A DNA stretch of 64,000 nucleotides from the NCBI GenBank assembly GCA_003298465.1, contig QNGA01000011.1, forward strand, positions 62,001-126,000. The letters are read 5' to 3'. The DNA comes from a halophilic archaeon. Lineage in GTDB: Archaea; Halobacteriota; Halobacteria; Halobacteriales; Haladaptataceae. This document shows positions 38,336 through 47,759 of the stretch, in pieces (position 1 is the stretch's first letter; each line of letters starts with the position of its first letter). Both the position numbers and the translations under genes were made by a program. The notes beneath the pieces were generated by a model. That model did no database searches. It was not told the origin of the DNA and saw nothing but the letters and a program-made list of their open reading frames with translations.

Positions 38336-39853
38336 ATGGCAGACCCCGTCGAACTCGTCGAACGATCGCTCGCGGACGCGACCCGGGATGAGTTTGACCG
38401 TCGAGTCGCCGAGCAGGCTGCGAGCGTGACCGCAGCCGTCCGAGACGGACGGCTTGCGAATCCGGGGTTCGCCCTCGGACTCGAGTGCGAGTTGTACGCC
38501 GTCGACGACGACGCCCGTCTCGCACGACTACCGGAGGAGGTGTTCGACGGTCCCTGCGAGCGGGAACTCGGCCTCCACAACGCCGAACTCCACACTGCGC
38601 CCAGCCCATTCGCCGGCGAGGGAATCGAGAGTCAGGTAACGCAACTCCGGCGCCAGTACCAGCGGGCACAGCGAGTCGCGGACCGACACGGCGTGGAACT
38701 CGTCCTCGACGGAATGTGGACCGTGCCGCCTCCGGAGGGGACCGTCTCGTACCTCGGCGGGGTGGACGAACGCGACGACGTGACCGTCGCGGAGAACATG
38801 ACGGTCTCTCCCCGATACTACGCGATCGACAACGACGTCCTCGATCGGGCCGAGGGGACGCTTTCCCTCACGGTTCCCGGAACCGTCCGTGACTTCCCGT
38901 CGATCCTCTTCGAGTCGCTAACGAGTTCGATCCAGCCACACGTCCAGGTTCCCGATCCGGAACGCTTCCCCCAGTATTACAACACCGCGATCCGAACGCT
39001 CGGTCCGGTACTCGCGTTAGCGACGAATTCGCCGCTCTTGCCACCGGATCTCTACGACGTCGGCGACCCGTACGAGCTGTTCGAGACCACGTTTCACGAA
39101 CTTCGAATTCCCGTGTTCGAGCAATCGGTCAACGCCGGATGGGAAAAGGTGCGGTTCCCCGACGACATCCGGACGACGACCGATGTCGTCGACAATCTGG
39201 TCGCAGATCCGACCTGTGCGCCGTTCCTGCGGGAGTGGATCGCTGGGGAGGACTCGGAGACGTTCGACGACCAGTTCTGGGAACTCGGCCACAAGCGGGG
39301 GACGTACTGGCGGTGGCTCCGTGGCGTTGTCGGCGGCCAACCGGTCGGCGAGGGCGACCAGTGGTCGATCCGTATCGAGTATCGGCCCCTCCCGACGCAG
39401 CCGACGATAACCGGCGTAGTGGGCTTTCAGTGTTTGGTTGCCGGACTGCTCCGTGGACTGGTCAGTGCCGACCATCCGCTCCCGGAACTCGATCACGGAG
39501 CAGCCGAACGGAGCTTCTACAGCGCCGTCGAGTCCGGCCTCGACGCCGACCTCGCCTGGATTACCGCTGACGGCGTCCGCACGACGAACGCGGAGGAGAT
39601 CTACGAGGAAGTGTTCGACTTCGCTCGCTCCGGCCTTCGTGAGCAGGGAGTCCCGACGGACCTCGTCGAGACGTATCTCGGGCCGATCGAACTGCGTTGG
39701 GATCGGCGAACGACCCCGAGCCGCTGGAAACTCGCTCGGGTCCGCGAGCATCTCGACCGGACGGGCTCGCTCGAAGTCGCCATCCGCGAAATGCAGACCG
39801 AGTACGTCCGACGGGCAGGGACCACCGCCGCCTTCACGTACTGGGGCCAGTGA
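38336..39853 (+). CDS. Glutamate-cysteine ligase (GCS2) family protein
   Basis: 505 aa. GLECELYAVDDDARL near residue 43 and ELGLHNAELHTAPSPF are the substrate/metal-binding segments of the GCS2-type ATP-dependent carboxylate-amine ligase fold, and QWSIRIEYRPLPTQPT near residue 350 continues it. Haloarchaea make gamma-glutamylcysteine as thiol, but their GshA is normally shorter (about 360 aa), so this longer protein may be a paralog with another amine substrate. ATG at 38336 was chosen over the adjacent GTG at 38333 by TATA spacing. Confidence 0.72.
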   Translation: MADPVELVERSLADATRDEFDRRVAEQAASVTAAVRDGRLANPGFALGLECELYAVDDDARLARLPEEVFDGPCERELGLHNAELHTAPSPFAGEGIESQVTQLRRQYQRAQRVADRHGVELVLDGMWTVPPPEGTVSYLGGVDERDDVTVAENMTVSPRYYAIDNDVLDRAEGTLSLTVPGTVRDFPSILFESLTSSIQPHVQVPDPERFPQYYNTAIRTLGPVLALATNSPLLPPDLYDVGDPYELFETTFHELRIPVFEQSVNAGWEKVRFPDDIRTTTDVVDNLVADPTCAPFLREWIAGEDSETFDDQFWELGHKRGTYWRWLRGVVGGQPVGEGDQWSIRIEYRPLPTQPTITGVVGFQCLVAGLLRGLVSADHPLPELDHGAAERSFYSAVESGLDADLAWITADGVRTTNAEEIYEEVFDFARSGLREQGVPTDLVETYLGPIELRWDRRTTPSRWKLARVREHLDRTGSLEVAIREMQTEYVRRAGTTAAFTYWGQ

Positions 39854-40491
39854 AAACGTACCTCCGGACCAGCGCCTCTCCGATTCCCATTGCCGCGAAC
39901 GGACCCGCAGTTCTGGCCGGTGGCCCACGTGGGCACGACAGCGTCCTGAACGTCCAATCGGGAACGGTACGCACCCGTTCGCGGACGACGGACGTAACCG
40001 GTCGTAGAAACGGAACCCCGACCTCGCTCGGCGGATGAAGCGTACAATCGACGGCGGAGAGGCGTCGTGACCCCCGGTGTCGTCGGGAGCGCTCGAGTCG
40101 AGTTTGGAGAGTGAGTCGAGATGGACCAACTCGACGAGTCGGTCGACGACGCACGCGGACCATCGACACCGCCATCGAACTGGAATCGGCAGTCGACGAA
40201 GCCGGTCCGGTGGTCGAGCGCCGCCTGGGCAGCCCCGACCCCTGCGCCGCGGCGTTGACCCGGCCGCTGGCGAAGAAGTCCACGAGCCGGTGGCACTCCT
40301 CGCTCTCCTCGCCGAACTCTCGGACTGCCTCGCGTATCGTACGCTGTATCGCTGACAATCGAAGCGCTATCCCTCTAAAGCACTTCCAATACAAAATAAT
40401 CTGCCGTAGATACATCTCCCGTTAACTGAACCGTGGGTTTCGGCGTCCATTCGGGCGTAGCTTTATCTGCGAGAACAACCAGCAAATCCGT
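39854..40491. other. 638-bp intergenic stretch with possible gene debris
   Basis: No intact gene is convincing. On the minus strand, 40415 down to about 40255 reads protein-like (AIQRTIREAVREFGEESEEC and HRLVDFFASG) and then loses coding character, which may be the start of a decayed gene. The right end has the TATA-like ctttatct (40461-40468) for the alcohol dehydrogenase. Confidence 0.35.
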
Positions 40492-41559
40492 ATGCGCGCG
40501 GCAGTGTTACGAGAGTACGGCGAACCGCTTCGGATCGAGGACGTGGAACGGCCCAGCCCCGACCCCGACGGCGTCGTGATCGAAACGGAGGCCTGCGGCA
40601 TCTGTCGGAGCGACTGGCACGCCTGGCAGGGCGACTGGGACTGGATCGGGGCGAAACCACCGAAAGGACAGATTCTGGGCCACGAACCCGCCGGAACCGT
40701 CGTGGCGGTGGGGGAGGACGTGACGCGTCTCCGCGAGGGCGACAGCGTCGCCGTCCCGTTCAACCTCAGCGACGGCACCTGTCCCGAGTGCCGGAACGGT
40801 CACTCGAACGTCTGCGAGAACCTCGTTCCGCTCGGGTTCGCCGAGGCCGCGCCGGGGGCGTTCGCCGAGCAGGTGCACGTCCCCGCCGCCGACCAGAACG
40901 CGGTGGCGCTGCCCGACGACGTATCGCCGGTAGCCATGGCCGGACTGGGGTGTCGGTTCGTAACCGCGTTCCACGCGCTCGTCCACAGGGCGGACGTCGA
41001 CGCGGGCGACTGGGTCGCAGTCCACGGCTGCGGCGGCGTGGGGCTCTCGGCCGTCCACATCGCCTCGGCCGTCGGCGCGAACGTCGTCGCCGTCGACCTC
41101 GCCGAGGAGAAGTTGGAAAAGGCCGCAACGCTCGGCACAGCCGAGACCGTGAACGCCGCGGAGACCGACGACGTTCCGGGAGCCGTCAGGGCCGTAACAG
41201 ACGGCGGAGCCGACGTCTCGGTCGACGCGCTCGGCATCGCCGAAACGTGTCGCAACTCCGTGAACAGCCTCCGCCGTCGGGGCCAGCACGTGCAGATCGG
41301 TCTCACCACCGAACGAGAGCGGGGGAGCGTCGACCTCCCGACCGACGCGATGGTCATGAAGGAGATCGACTTTCTCGGTTCGTTCGGGATGCAACCCCCG
41401 CGCTACGACGAAATCTTCCGGATGGTCGAACGGGGGACGCTCACCCCGAGCGCCGTCGTGTCCGAAACGGTGACCCTCGACGACGTGCCCGACCGGCTCG
41501 CGGCGATGACTGACTTCGAGACGATAGGTATCCCCGTCGTGGACGAGTTTCGGTCGTAG
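40492..41559 (+). CDS. Zinc-dependent alcohol dehydrogenase family protein
   Basis: 355 aa MDR-type dehydrogenase. Catalytic zinc residues lie in ACGICRSDWHAWQG and GHEPAG, and the NAD(P) loop is GCGGVGLSAVHIA. The structural-zinc lobe reads CPECRNGHSNVC, with three Cys visible where four are usual, so structural zinc binding may be incomplete. Leaderless: TATA-like tttat (40462-40466) lies 28 bp before the ATG. Substrate unknown. Confidence 0.87.
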   Translation: MRAAVLREYGEPLRIEDVERPSPDPDGVVIETEACGICRSDWHAWQGDWDWIGAKPPKGQILGHEPAGTVVAVGEDVTRLREGDSVAVPFNLSDGTCPECRNGHSNVCENLVPLGFAEAAPGAFAEQVHVPAADQNAVALPDDVSPVAMAGLGCRFVTAFHALVHRADVDAGDWVAVHGCGGVGLSAVHIASAVGANVVAVDLAEEKLEKAATLGTAETVNAAETDDVPGAVRAVTDGGADVSVDALGIAETCRNSVNSLRRRGQHVQIGLTTERERGSVDLPTDAMVMKEIDFLGSFGMQPPRYDEIFRMVERGTLTPSAVVSETVTLDDVPDRLAAMTDFETIGIPVVDEFRS

Positions 41560-41857
41560 ATGGCGCGTCTCCGTCACCGGAGTGCTCTGTGGAACGGCTC
41601 GGGGCGGAAATCGTTCGGCCACCGGAGAGGTACCTGCGCTGGCTCCGCAGCGCGGGCATCGAACCGACTCGCTTCGATCACGAGTTCGGAATCCAACTCC
41701 CCTCGTCGGGCGTCGACGTAATCGATAGGTTTCCGGGTAGACCGGTCGCTACCGGGGGCGTCGCATCCTCGGCATTCGTCTAGCGGAACGTACGCTGTTC
41801 AGCCGGGTGGTCATCAGGGTCTTTTAGCTGGCTACCGAACCGATACTCGGGAATCCA
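41560..41857. other. Intergenic stretch with a weak open frame
   Basis: A frame from a GTG at 41589 to 41783 has a protein-like first half (ERLGAEIVRPPERYLRWLRS) but no recognised family and a poor end. TATA-like cttttag at 41820-41826 is a candidate promoter for the next gene. Confidence 0.3.
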
Positions 41858-42481
41858 ATGGACGTACTCGTGGCGGGGGCACACGGCCAGGTGGGACAGC
41901 ACGTTACGGAGTCGTTGAGCCAGAGCGACCACACCGTTCGGGGAATGGTTCGCGATGATGGCCAGGTAGCCGACGTCGAAGCACTTGGCGCGGAGGCGGT
42001 CGTTGCGGACTTGACGCAGGACGTCGGCCATGCGGTTCAGGGACGTGATGCGATCATCTTTGCTGCCGGTTCCGGGGGAGAGGACGTGTGGGGCGTCGAC
42101 CGGGATGGAGCGATCAATCTAATCGAGGCTGCAGAAGACCAGGAAGTGCAGCGGTTCGTCATGCTGAGTTCGATGAACGCCGACTCCCCCGAGGACAGTC
42201 CCGAAGCGTTGCGGGAGTACCTGACCGCAAAAGCAGAGGCCGACGAACGGCTCCGCGAGAGCGACGTTACGCATACTATCGTTCGTCCGGGTCCGTTAAC
42301 GAACGATTCCGGTACCGGCCGAATCGAGGCTGGAGACGAACTTGGGAGAGACGGGGAGATTCCCCGCGCCGACGTTGCACAGACGCTTGTCGCGGCTCTT
42401 CCCGTGGAACGCACCTACGACCGAACGTTCGAAATCCTCGCTGGAGATACGCCGATCCGAGTCGCACTAGACGAACTTTGA
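41858..42481 (+). CDS. NmrA-like NAD(P)-binding atypical SDR
   Basis: 207 aa. Rossmann motif VAGAHGQVGQHV at residues 4-15, a short-chain core with RFVMLSSMNADSPED and a VRPGPLTND segment typical of the SDR_a5 group of NAD(P)H-binding proteins common in haloarchaea. Monocistronic by position. Function unknown; such proteins often act as redox sensors or epimerase-like enzymes. Confidence 0.82.
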   Translation: MDVLVAGAHGQVGQHVTESLSQSDHTVRGMVRDDGQVADVEALGAEAVVADLTQDVGHAVQGRDAIIFAAGSGGEDVWGVDRDGAINLIEAAEDQEVQRFVMLSSMNADSPEDSPEALREYLTAKAEADERLRESDVTHTIVRPGPLTNDSGTGRIEAGDELGRDGEIPRADVAQTLVAALPVERTYDRTFEILAGDTPIRVALDEL

Positions 42482-42730
42482 CGGATCGGCTGCGGATTTC
42501 GGGTGCGCTCGTAGCTGGTCGCGTGGAAGGTTTATCGTGGAGAAGGGACGAGGTGGACCGTGATATGAACGAGAGCGTAAGCGGTCCAGCGAGCACGCGA
42601 CCGGTTTTCCACACTATCGGAATACGGATACCGTAAGCACGGGTAGCGTCACGCCGAACGGTTCGCTGATCGTCGGGTTCAAAGCCGTCCGTCGCTACTC
42701 GACGGTACGACGAGAAGCACTGGTGGTGGC

Positions 42731-44164
42731 TCAGTCCATCGAGGGAGCCGAGTCCAGGTTCTGCACCCACTCGCGGACTTTCTCCCGGGCGGGCGGCCCC
42801 GTGAGCAGGCTCACTACAGCGAAGGTGAGGAAGCTCGTAGTCAGGCCGTAGATGATGGGGAGGTTCGAAGAGAAGCCCTCCATCCAGATGGTGGCGACGA
42901 CGACGGTTGCGCTGACCGCGATGGACGAGAGCGCTCCCTGCCAGGTCGCACGCCGCCAGAAAAACGCCCCGAAGATGGGGACGAAGATGCTGCCGGTGAG
43001 CAGGTCGTACGCCAGGACGAGCGCCTGAACGACGTTGCCGATCGCGATCGCAGCGTAGATCATGATGCCACCGAGGACGAGGATGACGACCCGGGAGACG
43101 CGCGAGTAGGTCTCGTCCGAAGCGTCCGGGTCGACGAACCGTTTGTAGATGTCGCTCGTGAAGAGGGTGCTGGAAGCGAGCAGTGCGGAGTCCGCGGTCG
43201 ACATCATCGCGGAGACGAATCCGGCGAGGATGAGTCCGGACAGTCCGACGGGGACGACCTGGAGGATCATCCGAGGGAGCGCAAGTTCGGGGTCCTGCAG
43301 GTTCGGGAGGAGAACGAGCGCGATGGCCCCGAGGAACGCCGTCGCGATTCCGTAGATGATCGCGTACACGCCGGCGGCGATACTCCCTTTCCGGGCCGTT
43401 TCGGCGCTCTCCGCGGTGAACACCCGCTGCCAGATGTCCTGGCCGATCATTATCCCGAGGACGTACAGGAGGAAGTAGCTGGTAATCGTCTGCCACCCGA
43501 TCGCGGTCGGGTCGAAGTACGTCGGATCGAGTTCGGCCGTGAGGCCCGAGATTCCCCCCACGGAACTGAGACCGAGGGGGAGGGCCAGCAGAAAGATGCC
43601 GACCGTCATGATGCACCACTGGACGAAATCGGTCATGGTCACTGTGAGCATTCCGCCGAGCGACGTGTAGGCGATGATGATGAGTCCGCCGACGAGGATC
43701 ATCGTGTTTTGCTCGAACCCGAACAGCGCCCCGAGGACTTTCCCGATGGCGATGGTCTGGGTGATGGCGATCGTGAGCGCGTACACGCCGGCGATGACGG
43801 CGCCGACAGTACCGGAGTACTTGTCGAAGCGGCGTTCGAGGATCTCGCCGAGCGAGTACGCTCTCAGGTTCGCCAGGTTGGTCGAGATCAGTAGTCCGAG
43901 GGCGATGGTACCGACTCCGAGCGAGATTACGAGCCACGCGCCCGAGACGCCGTGCTCATATCCCAGTCCGCCGCCGCCGATGGTGGACGCTCCGCCGAGG
44001 ATGACCGCCGACATGACCGGGACGTACATCCAGAGGGGGATGTTCCTCCCGGCGACGAGATAATCGTCGAGGGAATCTGATTTCCGGTACCCCCAGTACC
44101 CGACGCCGATCATGCCGAGCATGTACAGTACGAGGACTCCCGTGTCAATGACGGACACTGCCAT
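42731..44164 (-). CDS. Sodium:solute symporter (SSS family)
   Basis: 477 aa with about 13 transmembrane helices. The SSS core includes SLDDYLVAGRNIPLW, GGASTIGGGGLGYEHG and the SAMMSTADSALLASST sodium-site segment. ATG at 44164 was chosen over upstream starts because the minus-strand TATA-like gttaaatatc (44185-44194) is about 26 bp away. The start codon coincides with the edge of the palindrome TGGCATG-AC-CATGCCA. Next to an NrpR-family regulator and amine-degrading genes, it likely imports a nitrogenous substrate (amino acid, polyamine or guanidino compound). Confidence 0.88.
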   Translation of the reverse strand: MAVSVIDTGVLVLYMLGMIGVGYWGYRKSDSLDDYLVAGRNIPLWMYVPVMSAVILGGASTIGGGGLGYEHGVSGAWLVISLGVGTIALGLLISTNLANLRAYSLGEILERRFDKYSGTVGAVIAGVYALTIAITQTIAIGKVLGALFGFEQNTMILVGGLIIIAYTSLGGMLTVTMTDFVQWCIMTVGIFLLALPLGLSSVGGISGLTAELDPTYFDPTAIGWQTITSYFLLYVLGIMIGQDIWQRVFTAESAETARKGSIAAGVYAIIYGIATAFLGAIALVLLPNLQDPELALPRMILQVVPVGLSGLILAGFVSAMMSTADSALLASSTLFTSDIYKRFVDPDASDETYSRVSRVVILVLGGIMIYAAIAIGNVVQALVLAYDLLTGSIFVPIFGAFFWRRATWQGALSSIAVSATVVVATIWMEGFSSNLPIIYGLTTSFLTFAVVSLLTGPPAREKVREWVQNLDSAPSMD

Positions 44165-44179
44165 GGCATGACCATGCCA
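44164..44179. promoter_or_regulatory. Candidate operator palindrome at the symporter start
   Basis: A perfect 7-bp inverted repeat TGGCATG-AC-CATGCCA placed at the expected transcription start, just downstream of the TATA-like box at 44185-44194. The same 16-bp pattern with A/T changed occurs at 47703-47718. A single half-site TGGCATG recurs at 44295-44301 over the regulator's start codon. Binding here would block transcription start. Confidence 0.65.
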
Positions 44180-44298
44180 CATTCGATATTTAACTCTTTG
44201 CAATTCGACCGTGGAACCTCTCGGAAATCACGAACTCGTCGAAGCGAACTACCACCGGAAGGGACACGTTTATCGGCAGGTAACACCGTCGTACTGGC

Positions 44299-45342
44299 AT
44301 GTCTGAGAATCTCGACCGACGAGCGTACGATCTCCTGCGGCTCATCGACGCCCACGAACCCATCGGTAGTCTTCGGCTCGTCGACCTCTTGCACCGGCAC
44401 GGCTATTCCATCAAAGGGCGCACGGTCCGACTGACGCTCTCCAATCTCGACGACGCCGGTTTCACCGAGAAACTTCCGGGGAAGGGTCGACGCCTGACGG
44501 AGAAAGGCCGCTCCGAACTCCAGCGCGGCCACATCAACGGCCGCCTCGAACACGTCCGCGAACGAATCGCGATGCTCACCGGCCAGGTGACCTACGACCC
44601 GATCGAGGACACCGGCGAGGTCATCGCCTCTAGCGTAACCGTGTCCCGTGACCGACTCTCGGACGCGCTCGAAACGTTGGCCCCATTGACGGACTCGCCC
44701 CTCGCTCCGGTTCCGATCGCCGTCGAGGACGAACCGGCGGAGTCTGCGGAATCCGACTCGGCCCGTATCTTCGCCCCATCGAGCATCACCCTCGATGGCG
44801 TCCTGCTCTCTCGCGGCATCAACGTCGAACTGCAGACGGCCGGAATCGTCGAATACCATCCCGACCCGGAGCCGGAGCAGTTTCCACACGACGGGGACGT
44901 GCTCCGCGAACACGGCGGAGCAGTCCTCCGATACACCGACGCGATTAGCGGCGAGGGCTCGACCGTCGACGTCGTGAGCCTCCTCATCGAGGCCGGTCGG
45001 ACCGACGTCCGTCGGGCCATCGACGGTGATGACCCGAGTCTCCTCGTCGTCGACAACCGAGAGTTTCCCCTGATGCGATACGAGGAGGCAAACGACCTCA
45101 CCATCGAGACCCGAGAGCGACTCGGTGGCGTTCTTGACATTCGGAAACCGCGAGAATCGGGGCCGTTCCCGAGCGAGAAGCCAGGGTGGGAGTTCGCAGC
45201 GCTGACCTACGGCGGCGTCGGCGAACTCCTCCTCTCGCTACTCGTCGAGGACGGCTACGCGGACTCGTGGGAAACGCTGTACGGGTTAGTTCCTCGGTCG
45301 ACGTTCGAGCCGCTTCCCGCCGTCCGGGCATGGGAAAAGTAG
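44299..45342 (+). CDS. NrpR-family transcriptional regulator
   Basis: 347 aa. The N-terminal winged helix (about residues 5-75: AYDLLRLIDAHEPIG to RRLTEKGRSELQRG) is followed by one NrpR regulatory domain of about 240 aa. In methanogens, NrpR represses nitrogen-assimilation genes and releases DNA on binding 2-oxoglutarate. Here the gene lies between the symporter (divergent) and the ureohydrolase/aminotransferase operon (convergent), whose promoters share one palindrome, so it is the likely local regulator. TATA-like gtttatcg (44269-44276) is about 27 bp upstream of the ATG. Confidence 0.82.
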   Translation: MSENLDRRAYDLLRLIDAHEPIGSLRLVDLLHRHGYSIKGRTVRLTLSNLDDAGFTEKLPGKGRRLTEKGRSELQRGHINGRLEHVRERIAMLTGQVTYDPIEDTGEVIASSVTVSRDRLSDALETLAPLTDSPLAPVPIAVEDEPAESAESDSARIFAPSSITLDGVLLSRGINVELQTAGIVEYHPDPEPEQFPHDGDVLREHGGAVLRYTDAISGEGSTVDVVSLLIEAGRTDVRRAIDGDDPSLLVVDNREFPLMRYEEANDLTIETRERLGGVLDIRKPRESGPFPSEKPGWEFAALTYGGVGELLLSLLVEDGYADSWETLYGLVPRSTFEPLPAVRAWEK

Positions 45343-45348
45343 CCGGCC

Positions 45349-46359
45349 TCATTCGGCGAACTGCCGCTCGACCAGCGTGACGAGGAGGTACGCTCCGAGA
45401 GTCTGAGTCGCCTTCGTCGGGTCGTACTCGGGCGCGATTTCCATCAGATCGGCCGCGCCGACCGCGTCGTGCGTGCCCAGAATCTCCATGACTTTCAGCG
45501 CCTGATGGGCGCTCAGTCCGTCCGGTTCGGGCGTCCCCGTTCCAGGTGCAACACCCGGGTCGACGGAGTCGATGTCGAATGTCACGTAGACGGCGTCCGT
45601 GTCCGCTGCGGCAGCCTCGACGGCCTCCGTTACGACGTCGGTGATACCCTGCTCGTGCACGTCACGCATCGTGTACAGGTCGAGGCCGGTGTCCTCGACG
45701 AAGTCGAAGAAGTTCGGACTCTCGTATCCTCTGATGCCGACCTGACTGACGTGTTCGTAGTCGCTGTACTCCGATTCGGCGATGAGTCGGGTGCTCGATC
45801 CGTGGAACTGTTCGCCGAACACGGGACTCTCGTCGGCCGTATCGGTGTGAGCGTCGATCTGGACGAGGCCGACGTCGTCTGCGTCGGTGCCTTCGGCGAA
45901 GCCACGGAACGCGGGATAGGTGCAGTAGTGATCACCGCCGATCATCACGGGAAACGCCTGGTCCGCGGCGGTGGCAACGTGGGCAGCGATGCTCTCGGCG
46001 GTCTTCTCTCGATCCATCGGAAAGACGGGGATATCCCCGCAGTCGGCGAGGTTCAGGTCCGAGAAATCGACCTGAGTGGCAGTGTTCATGTTCGTCAACC
46101 CACCCTTGTATCCGGAGAGGTACGCCCACCAGCCGCTCGCGTGGCGGACGGCGTCGGGTCCGTACCGGGCGCCCGGCCGGTTGCTCGCAGCGGCGTCGAA
46201 CGGCGCTCCGAGGACGGTGGCGTCGATATCGCCGAGGTCCGTGACGTCTCTGGTCGGTGCCTTGAGGAACGTTTTCGGGTTGGCGTACGCCAGTTCGACG
46301 TTGGCGCCCTCGTGTGCACTCCGGAACTCCTCGGCGCGCGATAGCTCTCGGTCACTCAT
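45349..46359 (-). CDS. Agmatinase/ureohydrolase family enzyme
   Basis: 336 aa arginase-fold hydrolase with the binuclear Mn motifs GGDHYCTY, QIDAHTD and TFDIDSVDPGVAPGTGTPE. It would remove urea from agmatine or another guanidino acid such as 4-guanidinobutyrate. Its ATG at 46359 overlaps the aminotransferase stop by 8 bp (downstream gene of the operon). With the aminotransferase it suggests stepwise breakdown of a guanidino or polyamine compound. Exact substrate is not decidable from motifs. Confidence 0.87.
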   Translation of the reverse strand: MSDRELSRAEEFRSAHEGANVELAYANPKTFLKAPTRDVTDLGDIDATVLGAPFDAAASNRPGARYGPDAVRHASGWWAYLSGYKGGLTNMNTATQVDFSDLNLADCGDIPVFPMDREKTAESIAAHVATAADQAFPVMIGGDHYCTYPAFRGFAEGTDADDVGLVQIDAHTDTADESPVFGEQFHGSSTRLIAESEYSDYEHVSQVGIRGYESPNFFDFVEDTGLDLYTMRDVHEQGITDVVTEAVEAAAADTDAVYVTFDIDSVDPGVAPGTGTPEPDGLSAHQALKVMEILGTHDAVGAADLMEIAPEYDPTKATQTLGAYLLVTLVERQFAE

Positions 46360-47686
46360 CCGTGGTCTCCTCCCGAAGGGCTTCCCGAAGCGCACTGACG
46401 GTCCGTTCGAGCTGGTTCCGGGTGATCGTGAGCGGTGGCTGGAATCGCATCACGTTCTTGTAGTATCCGCCGACCCCCATGATGATACCTCGTTCCCGAA
46501 GCGTCTTCGCCACTGACGATGCGAGCGCAGCGTCGGGAGCGGCTGCGACCCCTCTCGGCCCGGTTTCGGCCGGGTCGACGAGTTCGACGCCGTGCATGAG
46601 TCCGCGACCGCGCGTCTCACCGACGACGCCGAACTCGGACTCCAGTTCGTCGAGTTGCTCCGAGAGCCACGTTCCCTTGGACGCGGCGTCGTCGACGATG
46701 CCGTCCTGCAGTTCGTCGATCGTCGCGAGGCTCGCCGCACACGCCACCGGATTCCCGCCGAACGTCGAGAGGTGATCGCCGGATTCGAACGCGTCTGCCA
46801 CTCGTTCGGAGGCCGTGAACGCGCCGAGCGGCAGACCGTTCGCGATGCCTTTGGCCTGGGTGAGGATGTCCGGAGTCACGTCGGCGTGCTCGCTGGCGAA
46901 CAGTTTCCCCGTTCGACCGTAGCCGGTCTGTACCTCGTCCACGACGAGTAGTGCGTCGTGGTCGTGGGCGATCTCCTGCACCTGCTGGAGCCAGCCGGCC
47001 GGTGGAACCACGATTCCTCCCTCTCCCATAATCGGTTCGACGACGATAGCGGCTACGTCGTCGCTCGTGTGCGTCCCGATGACGTGCTCTACGGTGGCAG
47101 CCGTCCGCTCCGCGAACGCTTCGTCCGACAGGTCGCGGTACTCGGATCGATAGCGATAGGGTGCGGGGGCGTGGGTCGCGTCGTTCATCGTCGGACCCAT
47201 CTCGTGTTTGTAGGAGTGGTTCCCGGTGAGGGCGAGGCTTCCGAGCGTCCGCCCGTGGAATCCCATTTCGAGGGCGACGACTTCCTTGCTCCCCGTGTAC
47301 TTCCGTGCGAGCTTCACCGCTCCTTCGACGGCCTCCGTCCCCGAATTACAGAAGAAGCTCTTCTTGAGATCTCCGGACGTAGCTTCGGCAAGCCGTTCGG
47401 CGAGTCGACTGGCTTGCTGGTGAGGATGAACGTATGAACAGCTGTGAACCAGTTCGTCCAGCTGGTTCTTGGCAGCTTCGACGACGGCGTCGTTGCCGTG
47501 GCCCACGTTCGTCACCGAAATGCCCGAGAAAACGTCCAGGTACTCGTTCCCCTCGTAATCTTCCACCACACACCCCGATGCGCGCTCGATGGGGACGTCG
47601 AGACTCTTCCAGATCGGCATCAGGTACTCCCCGTATCGGTCTTCGACCTCCTCGTTCGCCATCTCGGATTTATTCGTTCGTGGCAT
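46352..47686 (-). CDS. Class III PLP-dependent aminotransferase
   Basis: 444 aa. PLP and cofactor motifs include FFCNSGTEAVEGAVKLAR, MGFHGRTLG, the LLVVDEVQTGYGRTG segment with the aspartate, and TQAKGIANGLPLGA with the Schiff-base lysine. Family members include 4-aminobutyrate, putrescine and alanine-glyoxylate aminotransferases. First gene of an operon with the ureohydrolase. Upstream codons of the open frame (to 47782) cross the palindrome and TATA and are not used. TATA-like ttattta at about 47744-47752 predicts a start near 47720 and a leader of about 33 nt. Confidence 0.88.
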   Translation of the reverse strand: MPRTNKSEMANEEVEDRYGEYLMPIWKSLDVPIERASGCVVEDYEGNEYLDVFSGISVTNVGHGNDAVVEAAKNQLDELVHSCSYVHPHQQASRLAERLAEATSGDLKKSFFCNSGTEAVEGAVKLARKYTGSKEVVALEMGFHGRTLGSLALTGNHSYKHEMGPTMNDATHAPAPYRYRSEYRDLSDEAFAERTAATVEHVIGTHTSDDVAAIVVEPIMGEGGIVVPPAGWLQQVQEIAHDHDALLVVDEVQTGYGRTGKLFASEHADVTPDILTQAKGIANGLPLGAFTASERVADAFESGDHLSTFGGNPVACAASLATIDELQDGIVDDAASKGTWLSEQLDELESEFGVVGETRGRGLMHGVELVDPAETGPRGVAAAPDAALASSVAKTLRERGIIMGVGGYYKNVMRFQPPLTITRNQLERTVSALREALREETTDE

Positions 47687-47700
47687 TGTATGGGCGCCCT

Positions 47701-47720
47701 GGTGGCAAGCACTTGCCACC
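47701..47720. promoter_or_regulatory. Candidate operator palindrome of the aminotransferase operon
   Basis: A perfect 9-bp inverted repeat with 2-bp spacer, GGTGGCAAG-CA-CTTGCCACC, centred about 36 bp downstream of the TATA-like box and covering the expected transcription start. Its core TGGCAAG-N2-CTTGCCA matches the palindrome at the symporter start except for the A/T position in each half. Confidence 0.7.
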
Positions 47721-47759
47721 ATTGAACGCTCTATCACCGCCTGATAAATAATTACTGAT

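Noticed and set aside
41589..41783. 64-codon ORF after the zinc alcohol dehydrogenase
   Set aside because: Partly protein-like but starts with GTG without promoter support and shows no recognisable family. Left as possible debris.
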